Origin: Solea solea | Lineage: Eukaryota > Chordata > Actinopteri > Pleuronectiformes > Soleidae | Assembly (NCBI RefSeq): GCF_958295425.1 | Contig: NC_081135.1 | Coordinates: forward strand, 25,173,613 to 25,237,612 | Direction of reading: 5' to 3' | Length of the DNA: 64,000 bases | Part shown: positions 35,730 through 46,800 of the stretch, in pieces | Position numbering within the stretch: the stretch's first letter is position 1 | How the letters are laid out: every line of letters starts with the position of its first letter | Program-made: the position numbers and the translations under genes | The notes under the pieces: model-generated | Told to the model about the DNA's origin: nothing | Seen by the model: the letters and a program-made list of their open reading frames with translations, nothing else | Databases searched by the model: none

Positions 35730-37847
35730 TTACATAACATGCAGATAGGTCGTCTTGGTGTCGACTCCTATTACATTTTTGGCAGTGCATCTGTAAAACC
35801 CAGTATCCCTGTTTGTTGGGTTCTGTATCACCAAGGAACCCTGGGGACTAAGGTAGCGGTTGCCATAGATACGAGCCTGCACCGTCACCCTCAGCTGTGT
35901 CAGATCTGGTGTTTCCCAGGTCACTGTCGCTCGGGGTGTTGCGATGGTCAGACAGGGCAGCTCCACAGCAACCCCTGGCCGTGTGTAGGTGATAGGGGAG
36001 GGGCCTGTCGTAATACGCGGTGGGTAGGCGATGACAATGACAGGAACTTTGATCACTGAAACTAAAGAGGATTCATAATTTGTGGATGTGCAGGTGTACG
36101 TGCCTCGGTCAAACACAGTCGCCTTTTGCACAGTGAGTGTTCCATCCTCTTGGACTACATATCGACCTGAGTCACCACTGTCACCCCGTGACAGCATGTT
36201 ACCACTGGGCGTCATCCATGAGAGAGACCCCTGGGTATATCCTGGGGTTTGAGGAGCAGGGCAAGCCAGACGAAGGGTCTCTCCATTAATGATGCTCACC
36301 AAGGAGGCTGTTCTGGTGCTTGCTGCTGGCTCTAAGACAGGGCCAGGTGAGTGGGGTGGAGGGCCAAGAGGGTGTGGTGCAGCAGGTGAACTCAGACTCT
36401 TCTGAGGGGGCTTTTGAGTAACTGGATACCTTGGGCGAGGTTTATCATGCAATACTGAGCTTAAGGAGTGGGTGGAATCCAGTGTGGCTCCTGAGTGACG
36501 TGCCTCTGATAGCCCAGTACCTTTCTGCACAGGTGTCTCCACAGCTAATGCTCCGTGTGCAGATCTGGTCTCCTCCTGTGACTCAGAGATGCCCAGCTCC
36601 ACCTGTATCCTTGTCTCTCCCTTTTCACCTCTCACTACACAAACCAAGGTCCCAGCATCTGTCGCCCGCACACCTCGCAGCTCCAAGGAGCCATTCCGGT
36701 GCACAGTGAGTCGACTGCCATAGTAAGGAGCAGGCAGCACACCGTTTCCAGGTAAAAGCCAGGCCAAACGTGGAGGAGGAGAGCCTTGGGAGGGGCAAGG
36801 TAAAAGAACAGTTTGACCTTTCACAACTTGCTGCTTTACTGTTGTTACCACGCCCACTACTGTGCTAGGAATATTTTTAGAGCCAGTATTACTAGCAGCT
36901 ATAATATCACTTTTCTTGCTGTCATCATCAGTAATGCTTGGATGGCTAGTCTGACTAAACCAGTTTCTTCTCAATATGCCAGTACCAGCTCCACTATTCG
37001 TTATGCTGCTGTTAACTCCAACATTTCTAGAAGTGCCACTTACCCTGCCATTGTCGCTGTTGGTGTTTTCATCATTAGTAACCCTTCCTGTAATTACCTC
37101 ATTATAATTAGTCCCAGGAACTGTGCTGTGACTGTTAACCACACTGTTACTAATACTACTCACAATGCCATGACCATTTCTACTTATTCCAATGTTATTT
37201 GCTTTACTGCCTATATTGCTTGCCCCACTCACCCCAGCACTGGATACACTGCTATCAAACGTAATTCCACTGACAGGTCTGTGGAATCCATTTCGTTTAT
37301 CAATCGTAGGGGAAGGAATAGAACGACTTGTTGTCATGTTAATGCCAACATTTAGTTCAGTGTTGCTATTCTCATTTTTATTACCATGTCCATTACTGTT
37401 AGTGTTTGTAATGCCCAGCTTGTTTGAGGATCCGTTGGTTAATCCATACTGAGATACCCCTGCATTATTAATGCTGATGGCATTTCTTCCTCCCACATGG
37501 CCACTTATCACGTGGTTAAAAGGCTCCACCTCCAGGCTCACTACCATGCTCCTCTCCCCGGCTGAGCTGCTTGCTTTACATGTGTAGTTTCCTGTGTCGA
37601 TCTTTTGTGCCTGACGCACCTCCAGAGTTCCATCAGAAACTACCACCACTCTCTCAGAATAGAAACCAGAGCCCAAACTTTGTGGGATGATGCGGTTGGC
37701 TGGGGAGCGCCACATCACTGTAGGTGCAAGAGCTCCCATCAATGGGCAGTGAATGGTCGCAGTTGCCCCCTGACGAACTTTGATGATATGATAGGTTTTC
37801 TCCTCTGTGTAGGCTGGCGGAGACGTCATCATGACCTTCACTTTGAC
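35730..37847 (-). CDS. mxra5: mxra5 terminal exon 11: Ig8-Ig11 with two long linkers
   Basis: Encodes 705 residues: Ig8, a 217-aa Asn/Ser/Gly-rich linker (36867-37517), Ig9 (LLPCPSQGSPPPRLAWLLPG), a 92-aa Pro-rich linker (36312-36587), Ig10 and Ig11 (ending DTGFYRCTAKNVIGVDTKTT and YLHVM). The last domain shares its end with mammalian MXRA5. Acceptor ctttaag|GTC at 37847. Confidence 0.96.
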   Translation of the reverse strand, partial: VKVKVMMTSPPAYTEEKTYHIIKVRQGATATIHCPLMGALAPTVMWRSPANRIIPQSLGSGFYSERVVVVSDGTLEVRQAQKIDTGNYTCKASSSAGERSMVVSLEVEPFNHVISGHVGGRNAISINNAGVSQYGLTNGSSNKLGITNTNSNGHGNKNENSNTELNVGINMTTSRSIPSPTIDKRNGFHRPVSGITFDSSVSSAGVSGASNIGSKANNIGISRNGHGIVSSISNSVVNSHSTVPGTNYNEVITGRVTNDENTNSDNGRVSGTSRNVGVNSSITNSGAGTGILRRNWFSQTSHPSITDDDSKKSDIIAASNTGSKNIPSTVVGVVTTVKQQVVKGQTVLLPCPSQGSPPPRLAWLLPGNGVLPAPYYGSRLTVHRNGSLELRGVRATDAGTLVCVVRGEKGETRIQVELGISESQEETRSAHGALAVETPVQKGTGLSEARHSGATLDSTHSLSSVLHDKPRPRYPVTQKPPQKSLSSPAAPHPLGPPPHSPGPVLEPAASTRTASLVSIINGETLRLACPAPQTPGYTQGSLSWMTPSGNMLSRGDSGDSGRYVVQEDGTLTVQKATVFDRGTYTCTSTNYESSLVSVIKVPVIVIAYPPRITTGPSPITYTRPGVAVELPCLTIATPRATVTWETPDLTQLRVTVQARIYGNRYLSPQGSLVIQNPTNRDTGFYRCTAKNVIGVDTKTTYLHVM

Positions 37848-40800
37848 CTTAAAGAAATGAATAAATCATATAGTAATGGCTATTATTGTAATTTAGAGCC
37901 TGGCGTAAACCACATTAAAAAATGAAAAAGCAAAAAGTCAGTTGAATGCTTAAATGAAAGCTTAACTGGTATCAAAGCAGAAACATTTGAAGTCACCTCC
38001 AAGTAGAAAGTGTTTACCTTCATGGTGTCTAGGCCTCCTTGATTTTCAGCATAACACGTGTACTCCCCTTCCTCCCTCATGCCCATTGCTGGAACCAGTA
38101 GCGTTCCATTGTCAAAAACTGTAAGCCTTCGTGCTCGTCCTCCTCTGTCTTCCCCCTGCAACACACTGTTCACCATGGTTCCATCTGGTAGACTCCAGTG
38201 AACAGCTGGGTCAGGCAGACCTGATGCTTGACAGTCCATCTGCAAAGACAGATTGCATCTTGTTACTAACATTCTCTTCAAAACATTGTTATTAGAGAAA
38301 GACAGTGATAGTAATGATCAGCTCACCTTCAGCGGTTTGCCAAATGACACCATCTGATTGAGTGGCTGTTTTGGTTCAATCTTGGCAGGCTTCGAAGCCA
38401 CAGTGACTCGCAGGAGGCGATAATCATCTGCAACTTTGTTACGTGCAATGCAGAGGTAATCTCCAGCATCCCTCTCTGTTACTGCCTGGACTGACAGGGT
38501 ACCATTGGGATGCACCTTCAAACGGCGGTCAAAACTTAAATTCAAATGTAGACACAAACAACAAAAAGATAACTATATAGAACCATACATGTTATTAGCA
38601 GAATAACTACACAATGTAGATATACAATCAAAATCATTTGAAGACTCCCTTCTCTCATGCAAACACCATGTAGCCTACCTGAAGTTCATGTCCACCAGTT
38701 TCCTAATAGGGTTCCTCCATATGATGATGGGGGTTGGGTTGCCAGTTACAGAACAGTGTAGCTGCAAAATCCCCCCATGGTGGACAGTAGTAATGGAGGG
38801 TGATGTAGAGATGATACGGGCTTTACTAAAGGGGGAGACGGGCATTGGATACAAAACAGCTGTAGTTCTGCTTTTGTCAAAGGGAATGGGAAAAAGAACT
38901 TGTGTGTTGTTTACAACATTGGGTCCGATTTTAGAGTTATTTACAGTGTTTGCAACTGTTTTATTTATTTTAGGTGGTGAGTTAGGGAAGCTTGGTTGGT
39001 GAGGGTAAAAGGAGGAGCGGGAAAAGTTTGGTGTGATTGGCAAAGTCCTGGGTCTGTCAGTGAGCAATGGAGGGGCAAGTTTAGGTGAGTTGAGTGGATT
39101 TGTAGGGTGGCTAGGTTTGGACAAACTTCTGTCTTTACTGAGTGAATATGAAGATGCTTTTTCAGTAGCAACTGGTTTTGTGTCTTCAATTCTTCCTGCT
39201 TTTGCTCCCCCTTCCATTTTGACACTCACTGTTCTTTTATCAGCACCAACAGCATTACTTGCTGTGCACTCATAAGTACCTAAATCCTTTGGCCCAACTC
39301 CCCGAATATGCAGTGTCCCATTGGGCAAAACAAAGAGGTTACCATGGAGAAATTGGGATGGGCGAACAAGAGTCCCATCTGGGATTCGCCAGCGCAGATA
39401 TGGTGGTGGGGCTCCTCGGGCAGAGCAGTGAGCATAAACAGGCCTCCCTGGAGACAAAAGCAGGTGTTCCTCTCTGGGTTGCTGTATCACTGGGGGCAAT
39501 GAGGACACATGTACACGCACAGAGGAACTGGCAGCACCTGCTGAGTTGGAGGCCACACAGCGATACACTCCTCTGTCGCTAGGCAAAGTTGCTAAGATAT
39601 GGAGGGTCCCATTTGTGTCCATAAAGATGCGACCAGTGGGGGGGTCAGAGGATGATAGGACAGAGCGATCAGGCAGAACCCAAGACAGTAGAGGTGCAGG
39701 AATACCATCTGCCTGGCACTCTAAAAGCAATTCTACACCCTGATGAATGGTGGATTCTCTGTAACTCGCCAGCTGCATCCGAGGGGGGCGGGTCCACACT
39801 TCCAGAGTAGTTAGCAACCTGTCATGGAAGAGCATAAACACATGTTAATTATTTCAAATATAGGTTTTTAGTAAAGGCAAACAAGTCCTGAAGTCCATAA
39901 ACAGAGATTTGCATGTCTTAGAACTGCTTAAAATTGTAATACAAGTAGGTCTGGGTTTATGAGGATGTAATGGCACGTAGAACATTAATACTCATTACTT
40001 CAATTAGAAACCTTGCCTGTCACGACCCAGGAAGCTCTGTGCACTGCAGATGTATGTGCCCCTGTCCTGCAGCTGTACAGTCTGAATGACAAGGGTTCCA
40101 TTTGGCAAGACCTCAAAACGCTGAGCCTTGGAGTGGATTGACATTACTGCGCCTGACAGAGAGGAAGACAGACAGAGCAGTCGTAAAAAATAGGCAAATA
40201 GCGAAAGTAAGTTGAAAATAAGTGGAAAAACAGGGAGGAAAGGAGAAACAGGGACATACCAAGTGGCACAACATGAAGTAAAGCCAGTGATGTAGTGCAT
40301 AAAAAATCACTTTCCTGCAATATATGTATATTTCCAGCATGGCAAGCTATAGAAAAGCCTATTGTATGCACGCCAGTGTGTAATGATGGATGTTGATGGG
40401 GTGTTTCAATAGTGTAATATTTATTCTTTTAGTATTGTATAGGTAAAAGCAGAGCGTAATTTATTTTTACATCAATGAGATCCGAGTATGAACAGAAAAT
40501 TTTGTTTGGTCTATTTTAAACATGTGATCTGCAGTTTCTAACCCATATACATGAAAGGAAGATTCATACGCATAATTAAATTCAGGAATAAAGACTATCT
40601 GTTTCCCCAAAATACATAAAAAATGTATCAGTCAATGAAACACATTTTATTTTATTTTCAGTGGATATTTTTGCATAAACATAACCTGAAGCAGAAACAT
40701 AATCCTGACATTTAATGGTGTTTTTATGTCATTATGTTCAAATAAATAAGTGTCTATATCACGTGTAGTGTGTACCTGTGGCAACCTTGGTCCATGTGAT

Positions 40801-43800
40801 GGAAGGTTTTGGCTCTCCTTGAGCTTCACATGTCAGTCTAGCAGTGCTTTCTACTGGGAATGACACTGTCCTGATGTGTGGGTCTGCAATTCTTGGTCTG
40901 GACCTCAAAACTGGGGCCTATGAAAAAGATTTAGAAAACAGATTATTTCCACCAGTGCAGCCAGAGGGGATTGCTCTCTGACAGTGAGGGAAGCTCTGCT
41001 TCCGCTAAAATGATGTAAAATACATGATCTGTTAATGTACTGTTGTATTTACATTGACTTCATTACCAACTAGCGTTACAATGTGATCAACTCTATGAAT
41101 AGCTTGTTCAGAATCAGCTGTTTTTCACAGATCTTCTGACTTGATTTCCTTTCAGGGAAGCTCATCTTCTCTGGGGGTCAATGGAGCAGTGGGCAGGCGT
41201 GGATGCTGGACTGATGCATGGTGATTGGAGGAACTACTTTTTGATTGACAGTATAGTAGAAATAGAGATACCAGGGTTTCTGTCTCAGTCCCATGTGATT
41301 TATGCGTCATGTAGTTATTGATGTATAAATAACTTGGCATGAAATGAGCTTCCCCTGTTTCAAAGACCAACAACCACTACTGAGTGCACTACAGCCGAAA
41401 TGAATTAAAATAGTATTAGCTAAATAGAAAACAAAGTCTACGTTATAATCACAATGCAATAAAGTGATCTGCTGTGTATATATACTGGAACATTTAGTTT
41501 TTGATGGATAATGGCCTTAATAAGTAAATTCTTACTTATAGAAAAATAAAATGTTTGTATTTTGTATGTATTTTGTCATACAGTCATAAACACATTACAG
41601 TTTACTGTGATCCAAGATTTAGACTGAGTCATTTATGGTAGACCCAGTGGTTTGGTTTGTAGCGATTTGCCAACACAGCTTTGAAAATGAATTTACACAG
41701 TATATATGATTTAAATTCACTGTGTTTAAGCTTTAAAAACATGATAATGGAATACATGTTTTACACCTCTTTAAATTTGACAAGAACGCTGGCATAGCTC
41801 TAGAAATTCCGCAAAATTAAACAACCACCCAAATTTAATAGCAGGTCATGTGGATGAGGATTAGGCTATTTTCAAATCTATTGTGCCTTTCTGCTAAGCC
41901 TTTGCCCATGGGTTTGCACAATTGAGTGAATGTAGTGTGCAAGTGTGTCTATGTGTGTATTTTCAGGGCCAGCACTCATTTATAAAGGAAATGTTAATTG
42001 AAGTTCCCCTGAGCTGACTAACAAAGAAGAATAGTGGTATATGCACAAGCTGCTAACTACATTCAAAAGTGCACTTAGAGGAAAATAGACTTAAATAATT
42101 GAGTGAATGACTGACAGCAAAGAACAGATAAATGGGGTAATGTAGCAATTGAATTAACAAATCGAGAATAAACTGTGGTCCTCCTTTGGCTCTCATTCTT
42201 ATTTCCGTGCATATGCTCCATGTTGGTGTAACTGTATCAGCAAAGTATCAATATTATGAAATTGAATAATCTGAACTCACCCCGGGGACAGCAGGGAGTG
42301 AAGGGGACCAATGTGGTCTGCTGCGGTGTGAATCAGGAATAAAATTAGCTCCAGGCTTCCTCCAGTCAGGAGATCGATTATGGTTTTGAGCCCCAGAAAT
42401 GGGCCTCCCTTGGGTGTTAACTCGACCACCACTTGGCCTCTCTCTGAATGACGCTCTGGTACTTGCTGAAGTCATTGTTATGGTGGTTGATGAAATAGAA
42501 GTAGGTGCCTTAGGAGTGGCTGAGGTGATCATTTTAGTACTGGTAGTAGGAGTAGTAGATATCGCAGTAGTTGTACTGTGGTTTGGAGTTGTGAGAATAG
42601 CTTGTATTGAGCTTTCAGTTTTAGTAGCGGCAGTTGTAGTAGTAGAGGTAGTGGAAGGGCCAGTTGAAGAAGTCATCATGGTTGTGGAAGTAGTTGATGT
42701 AACAACTGGAGTTGTGGTAGTAGTGGAGGTGGGAGCAGGTGTCATACTACTGGTAGTGCTAGATGGTGGAATAAAAGCAGTGGCTGTACTCAACTTGATT
42801 GGATTTGTTGTCACAAGAGTAGCTGTTGTGGGAACTGTGTCCTCACTTGTTGTGATAGGGGTTGTACTTGTGGCAGAACTAGTAAAAAGAGTGGAGGGAA
42901 GAATTGATGTTTTTGCAGTAGTTGGACTGGAAGCAGTTGTGGCAACAATGGAGTAAGTGGAAGAAAGTGTGGTGAAATGAGATTTATATGTCATACCCAA
43001 CAAATTCCTTTCCTGCTCCTCATTGTCTTTACTTGAAGCTTTAAGAACATGTTTTTCTAAGGCTATGTGTGGCTTTCTGCGTGTCTGTATGCCATGTGTG
43101 TCTAACACATATGTCTGTGAGATCACAATATTCGAGTCAGTGGGTGCTAGTGTCACTGGTTTGACGAGAGTGGACTCTGCAGTCTCTTGGACATCAGCTG
43201 CGTGAGTCATAATGTCTATATGTGGCTTTATGTGAGAAGGCGACAATGAGGTAAAGGGGGTGGCAGAAGAAGTTAATGAGTTGGAGCCAGATTCTGATGT
43301 TGCGATAACAGGAGAATATGAAATATGGGGAGACAAAAGATTAACACCACTCGGAAGAGTCTTAATTTGGTCATTCCTTGTAGACTGAATTGTTGTTGGC
43401 GCCAGCAACATATTACTTTGATCTATGGTAGTGTCAGGTGTTGCTGTTTGTGACCTATGGTGTGAAGAGTCAGGAAGAGGTCGGGGTGGAGTCAAAGGTT
43501 GCACCCTGGGCCTATTGATGATTCGTCTCTGCTGTCCAATCCTCCTGCGAGTGTTCCAGGGTCTTTGAGGTCGAGAATTTGGAACCATATTTGGTAAGAG
43601 TCTCTGCCGTGGACTCTGAGGCCTGGATAGAGGTGGGTTGGGGTTTTCTATTCTGTCAATTCCCTCTACTGGTTTTAGAACAATTTCATTACTTTTAGAA
43701 ATTGGCTGTGATGACACCAGTTCTTGATGTGTCTCTGGGTTTGTCACCGTCACTGTCTTTGGACCTGAGGTCTGAGTTTGTGTATGAGTCTTGGCCTCTA

Positions 43801-46800
43801 TGTTGGTCTGTGGTTCTGTTGATGTCTCTCTCCCTCCCTCAATCTCTGTGTCTGTTTTTGTATCTGAATGTGTGTGCATCTCTGTGAGGACAGGATGAAT
43901 GGGCTGTAGGCCTTCCTCTTGTAGAACAGTGTCATCAACAGAGGATCCTTCAATTTCTGCATCCTCCCCTGCTTCCTCTGATGTACCTTGCTCTGTATTA
44001 TCTGCTGCCTTGTCTATTGATGTGTCTCTGTCTTTGTCTCTTCCCATAGGATCAGCTGTGGGCTCTTCTGCTGTGGTGGATTGGCTGTTATCCGTGTGAG
44101 CAGTCTTTAGACGTATTTTAGCCAGTAGTTCTGCCCATTTCTGAGGGTCTATTCTTTGTTTGTTAGTGGCAACTCTATGTCTGGTGTCAAAGCGGTTTCT
44201 TCTCTGGTCAGTGGAAGTAATAGAACCTCCTCCTCCTCTTCTCGGGGGGCCTTCTCTCATAGGCCCACGTCTTCCGGGTTTTACCATTGGATAACGCCTG
44301 TTAGGCAGACGTTGGTGAGGTCTGGGGTGTTTCCTATTGTCAAGAAAAGTTTTCTCTTCTTCCTCCTCTTCATCACCGGAACCTTCCAACATCTGACGGA
44401 GTAAAGGGGCTCGTATCTTGGTTGACCGGCCAGCAGCTGACTGTGGACCTCTGGGATATGGCACCCTAAGTGCAGGAGGATGCTTTGGTTTTATTTCCAA
44501 TTTCATGGAGAGAGAGTCACTACCATAATGGTTGACTGCAATGCAGCGGTAATAACCAGCATCCCGCAGAGAAGGGTCAGGCAGAGAGAGACTCCCATTT
44601 GGTTGTATAGTGAATCTGCTTGATAGAGCTGATTCAGACGGCACTATAGTTCCATCGGGAAACACCCAACTCAAATAAGGAGCTGGTGAACCCAATGCTT
44701 TGCAGGACAGACTGACAGGTTCCCCAACGTTTCCAGTGACAGGTGGCCCCAGTTGTTCTCCTGAAGGTGGGACAGCGGACTCTTCCACTGCCAGGCGCAG
44801 GGGGAGAACATCTATATCCCTGCCAGCCTGGGCTACACAGTAGTAAAGTCCAGCATCTGAGAGCTGCAATTTTTGTAGAAGTAAACCAGTGGATGAGGCT
44901 CGGAGCCTACCATCCAGGCTGCTGGAGGGAGAGATGAGCTTGGAGCCATCTGGAAGAATCCATTTTACTTTGGGGTTACCAGAAGTTAGAAAAGGGCAGG
45001 AGAGCTCCACCTTACTGCCTGATACTGCTGCCATTGCTGTAATAGTATGGTTAGTTGAGATTAAAACCCATGGCTGAGAAGCAAGGTGAGGTTTTAAAGG
45101 ACTAGATGTCGGGTCAGGGTGAGCAGATACTCTTGTTGAGTATATAAGATGAACTTTGTGTCCATTAGACTGTGCTCTGTTTAGCTGAATGCTGACAGCA
45201 GGCTGTAGTAGCCACTGCAGTTTCATTTTAACAGAAGCTCTGACTCCGGTGTGATAATATCCATTTGTTTCTGCTGCCTGTTTGTAGCGGTAGGCCCACT
45301 CAGGGTCTTTACTCAGCATGATTTCCCTCTCGAGATGAACAGCAGTCTCACTGTAGTAAGCAAGGATTCTCCATAGTATTTCATAGCTCTCTGTCTCTAC
45401 AGGGCATTCCAAGGAGAGCGAAAGAGCAAGAGGGATAGGAGAGGAAGAGGAAAGGGAAAGATCCTGAGCAAGAGCAATATCCTGAGTGTCGGAAGAGAGG
45501 GTAATGTTACAGCTCAAATCAACATTGTTCCCTTGTTGGTCAGACAGACCCAAGAAGGCACTGCCTAAAGGTTCTCTGAAGGTCTCACTTGATTGGATTT
45601 CACTGAGTTCTGTTTCCGATGGGTTGTTTCTGCCTGGAAAAGGGATAACAGGGGATCTGCACAATAGGTCAATCTGATCAAGCAAGCCCTGCCCTTGAAG
45701 GGAATTGGGCGATGCACAGGTTGGGCACTGAGGATCACCGGGACATTTCATTAAACCTAAGTGAAAGAAAAAAACAGAAAAAAATGGTGTAATTGAAGGC
45801 CAAATACACCACCTCTGGCATATTAACTGTGTATAACATCACAGCAAATAAACAAACATATTCATGCAAATTTCAGCTATCTGCACATATTAGCGGTGTC
45901 ATATTGTAAGCTCTTTTTAAATAGACATTACTGCTTCCCCAGTACCTCGGACTAATTAGGTATGGTTACTTCATCTACTAATAAATCATAAATATGCATT
46001 ACTTCATTATATCATCGCAATTACTGGCCTATGTTTCAGCTGCCTAAACAGATCAATGCTGTCATCATGAATTAGTCATGGCAGGTTAAGTCTAGCATAT
46101 CAATGAGACATTTCACACTGCTGCCTTCTTTAACATTTGAATGAAAGCCTCAAAACAAATGTGGAAGAGATACAAAAATGGGACAAAGTGTGAGAAAAAC
46201 GGGTGGTGAGTATGAAAGTAAAATGTATCTGCTAGTAATTTTACAATTATCATGCAATTGTATTTGTGTTATTATTGTTTTTATAAAGGAAAAATATCCA
46301 GCTTTGTTTCTCATCCCTTTCTTATCCTTTACTGACTAACGTACCTCATTTCTTTTTCACCTTAAATTAAGTCGAGCAACTCCAAAAGCAAAACAGTAAA
46401 AAAAAAAAAAAAAAAAATGGTTGCATGTGTGAGATGAGAGAAGCCTTTTGAAAACAAATTATATTTCAAGCAAAAGTCACCTGGGTGAGCCACACTCCAA
46501 GGGAGAAGCCAGTTCATCCTACAGTCACAACTCCATGGATTAGCCTGCAGCACAACAGTCTCAAGCAGGGGTGCTGTCACTAAGGTGTCTTTGGCCAGTG
46601 TGGTCAGACTGTTGTTGGACAGGTCTAGGTGCCTAAAGGAGTGTAAGAGAGCGCAAAGGAAAGATTGAGCAGGAGAGGGGGAGGGAGGTTAAATAAAAGT
46701 CAAAAAGGAAGGGGAAGGATGTGGGAGTGGGCAGTGAGAGGTGACAGGATAGAGGGAAGAAAATCATCCATCATTTTTACAATTTTCATCATCACCTTTG

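Larger units (their letters stand above)
37848..42280. other. mxra5 introns 5-10
   Basis: Intron 5 (40918-42280, 1.36 kb) and intron 6 (40153-40775) are AT-rich with nothing recognisable. Introns 7-10 are short (198, 144, 87 and 170 bp). Confidence 0.85.

Noticed and set aside
36813..37355. A 180-codon plus-strand frame
   Set aside because: Antisense shadow of the Asn/Ser-rich linker in mxra5 exon 11.
40006..40012. GT donor CAAG|GTTTCT at the end of mxra5 exon 7
   Set aside because: It shifts exon 8 out of frame into a TAA; the GC donor five bases upstream keeps the frame and the family alignment.
42399..42956. A 185-codon plus-strand frame, very rich in Val
   Set aside because: It is the antisense of the Thr/Ser-rich part of mxra5 exon 5 (ACN codons read as GT-rich), with no signal or family match.
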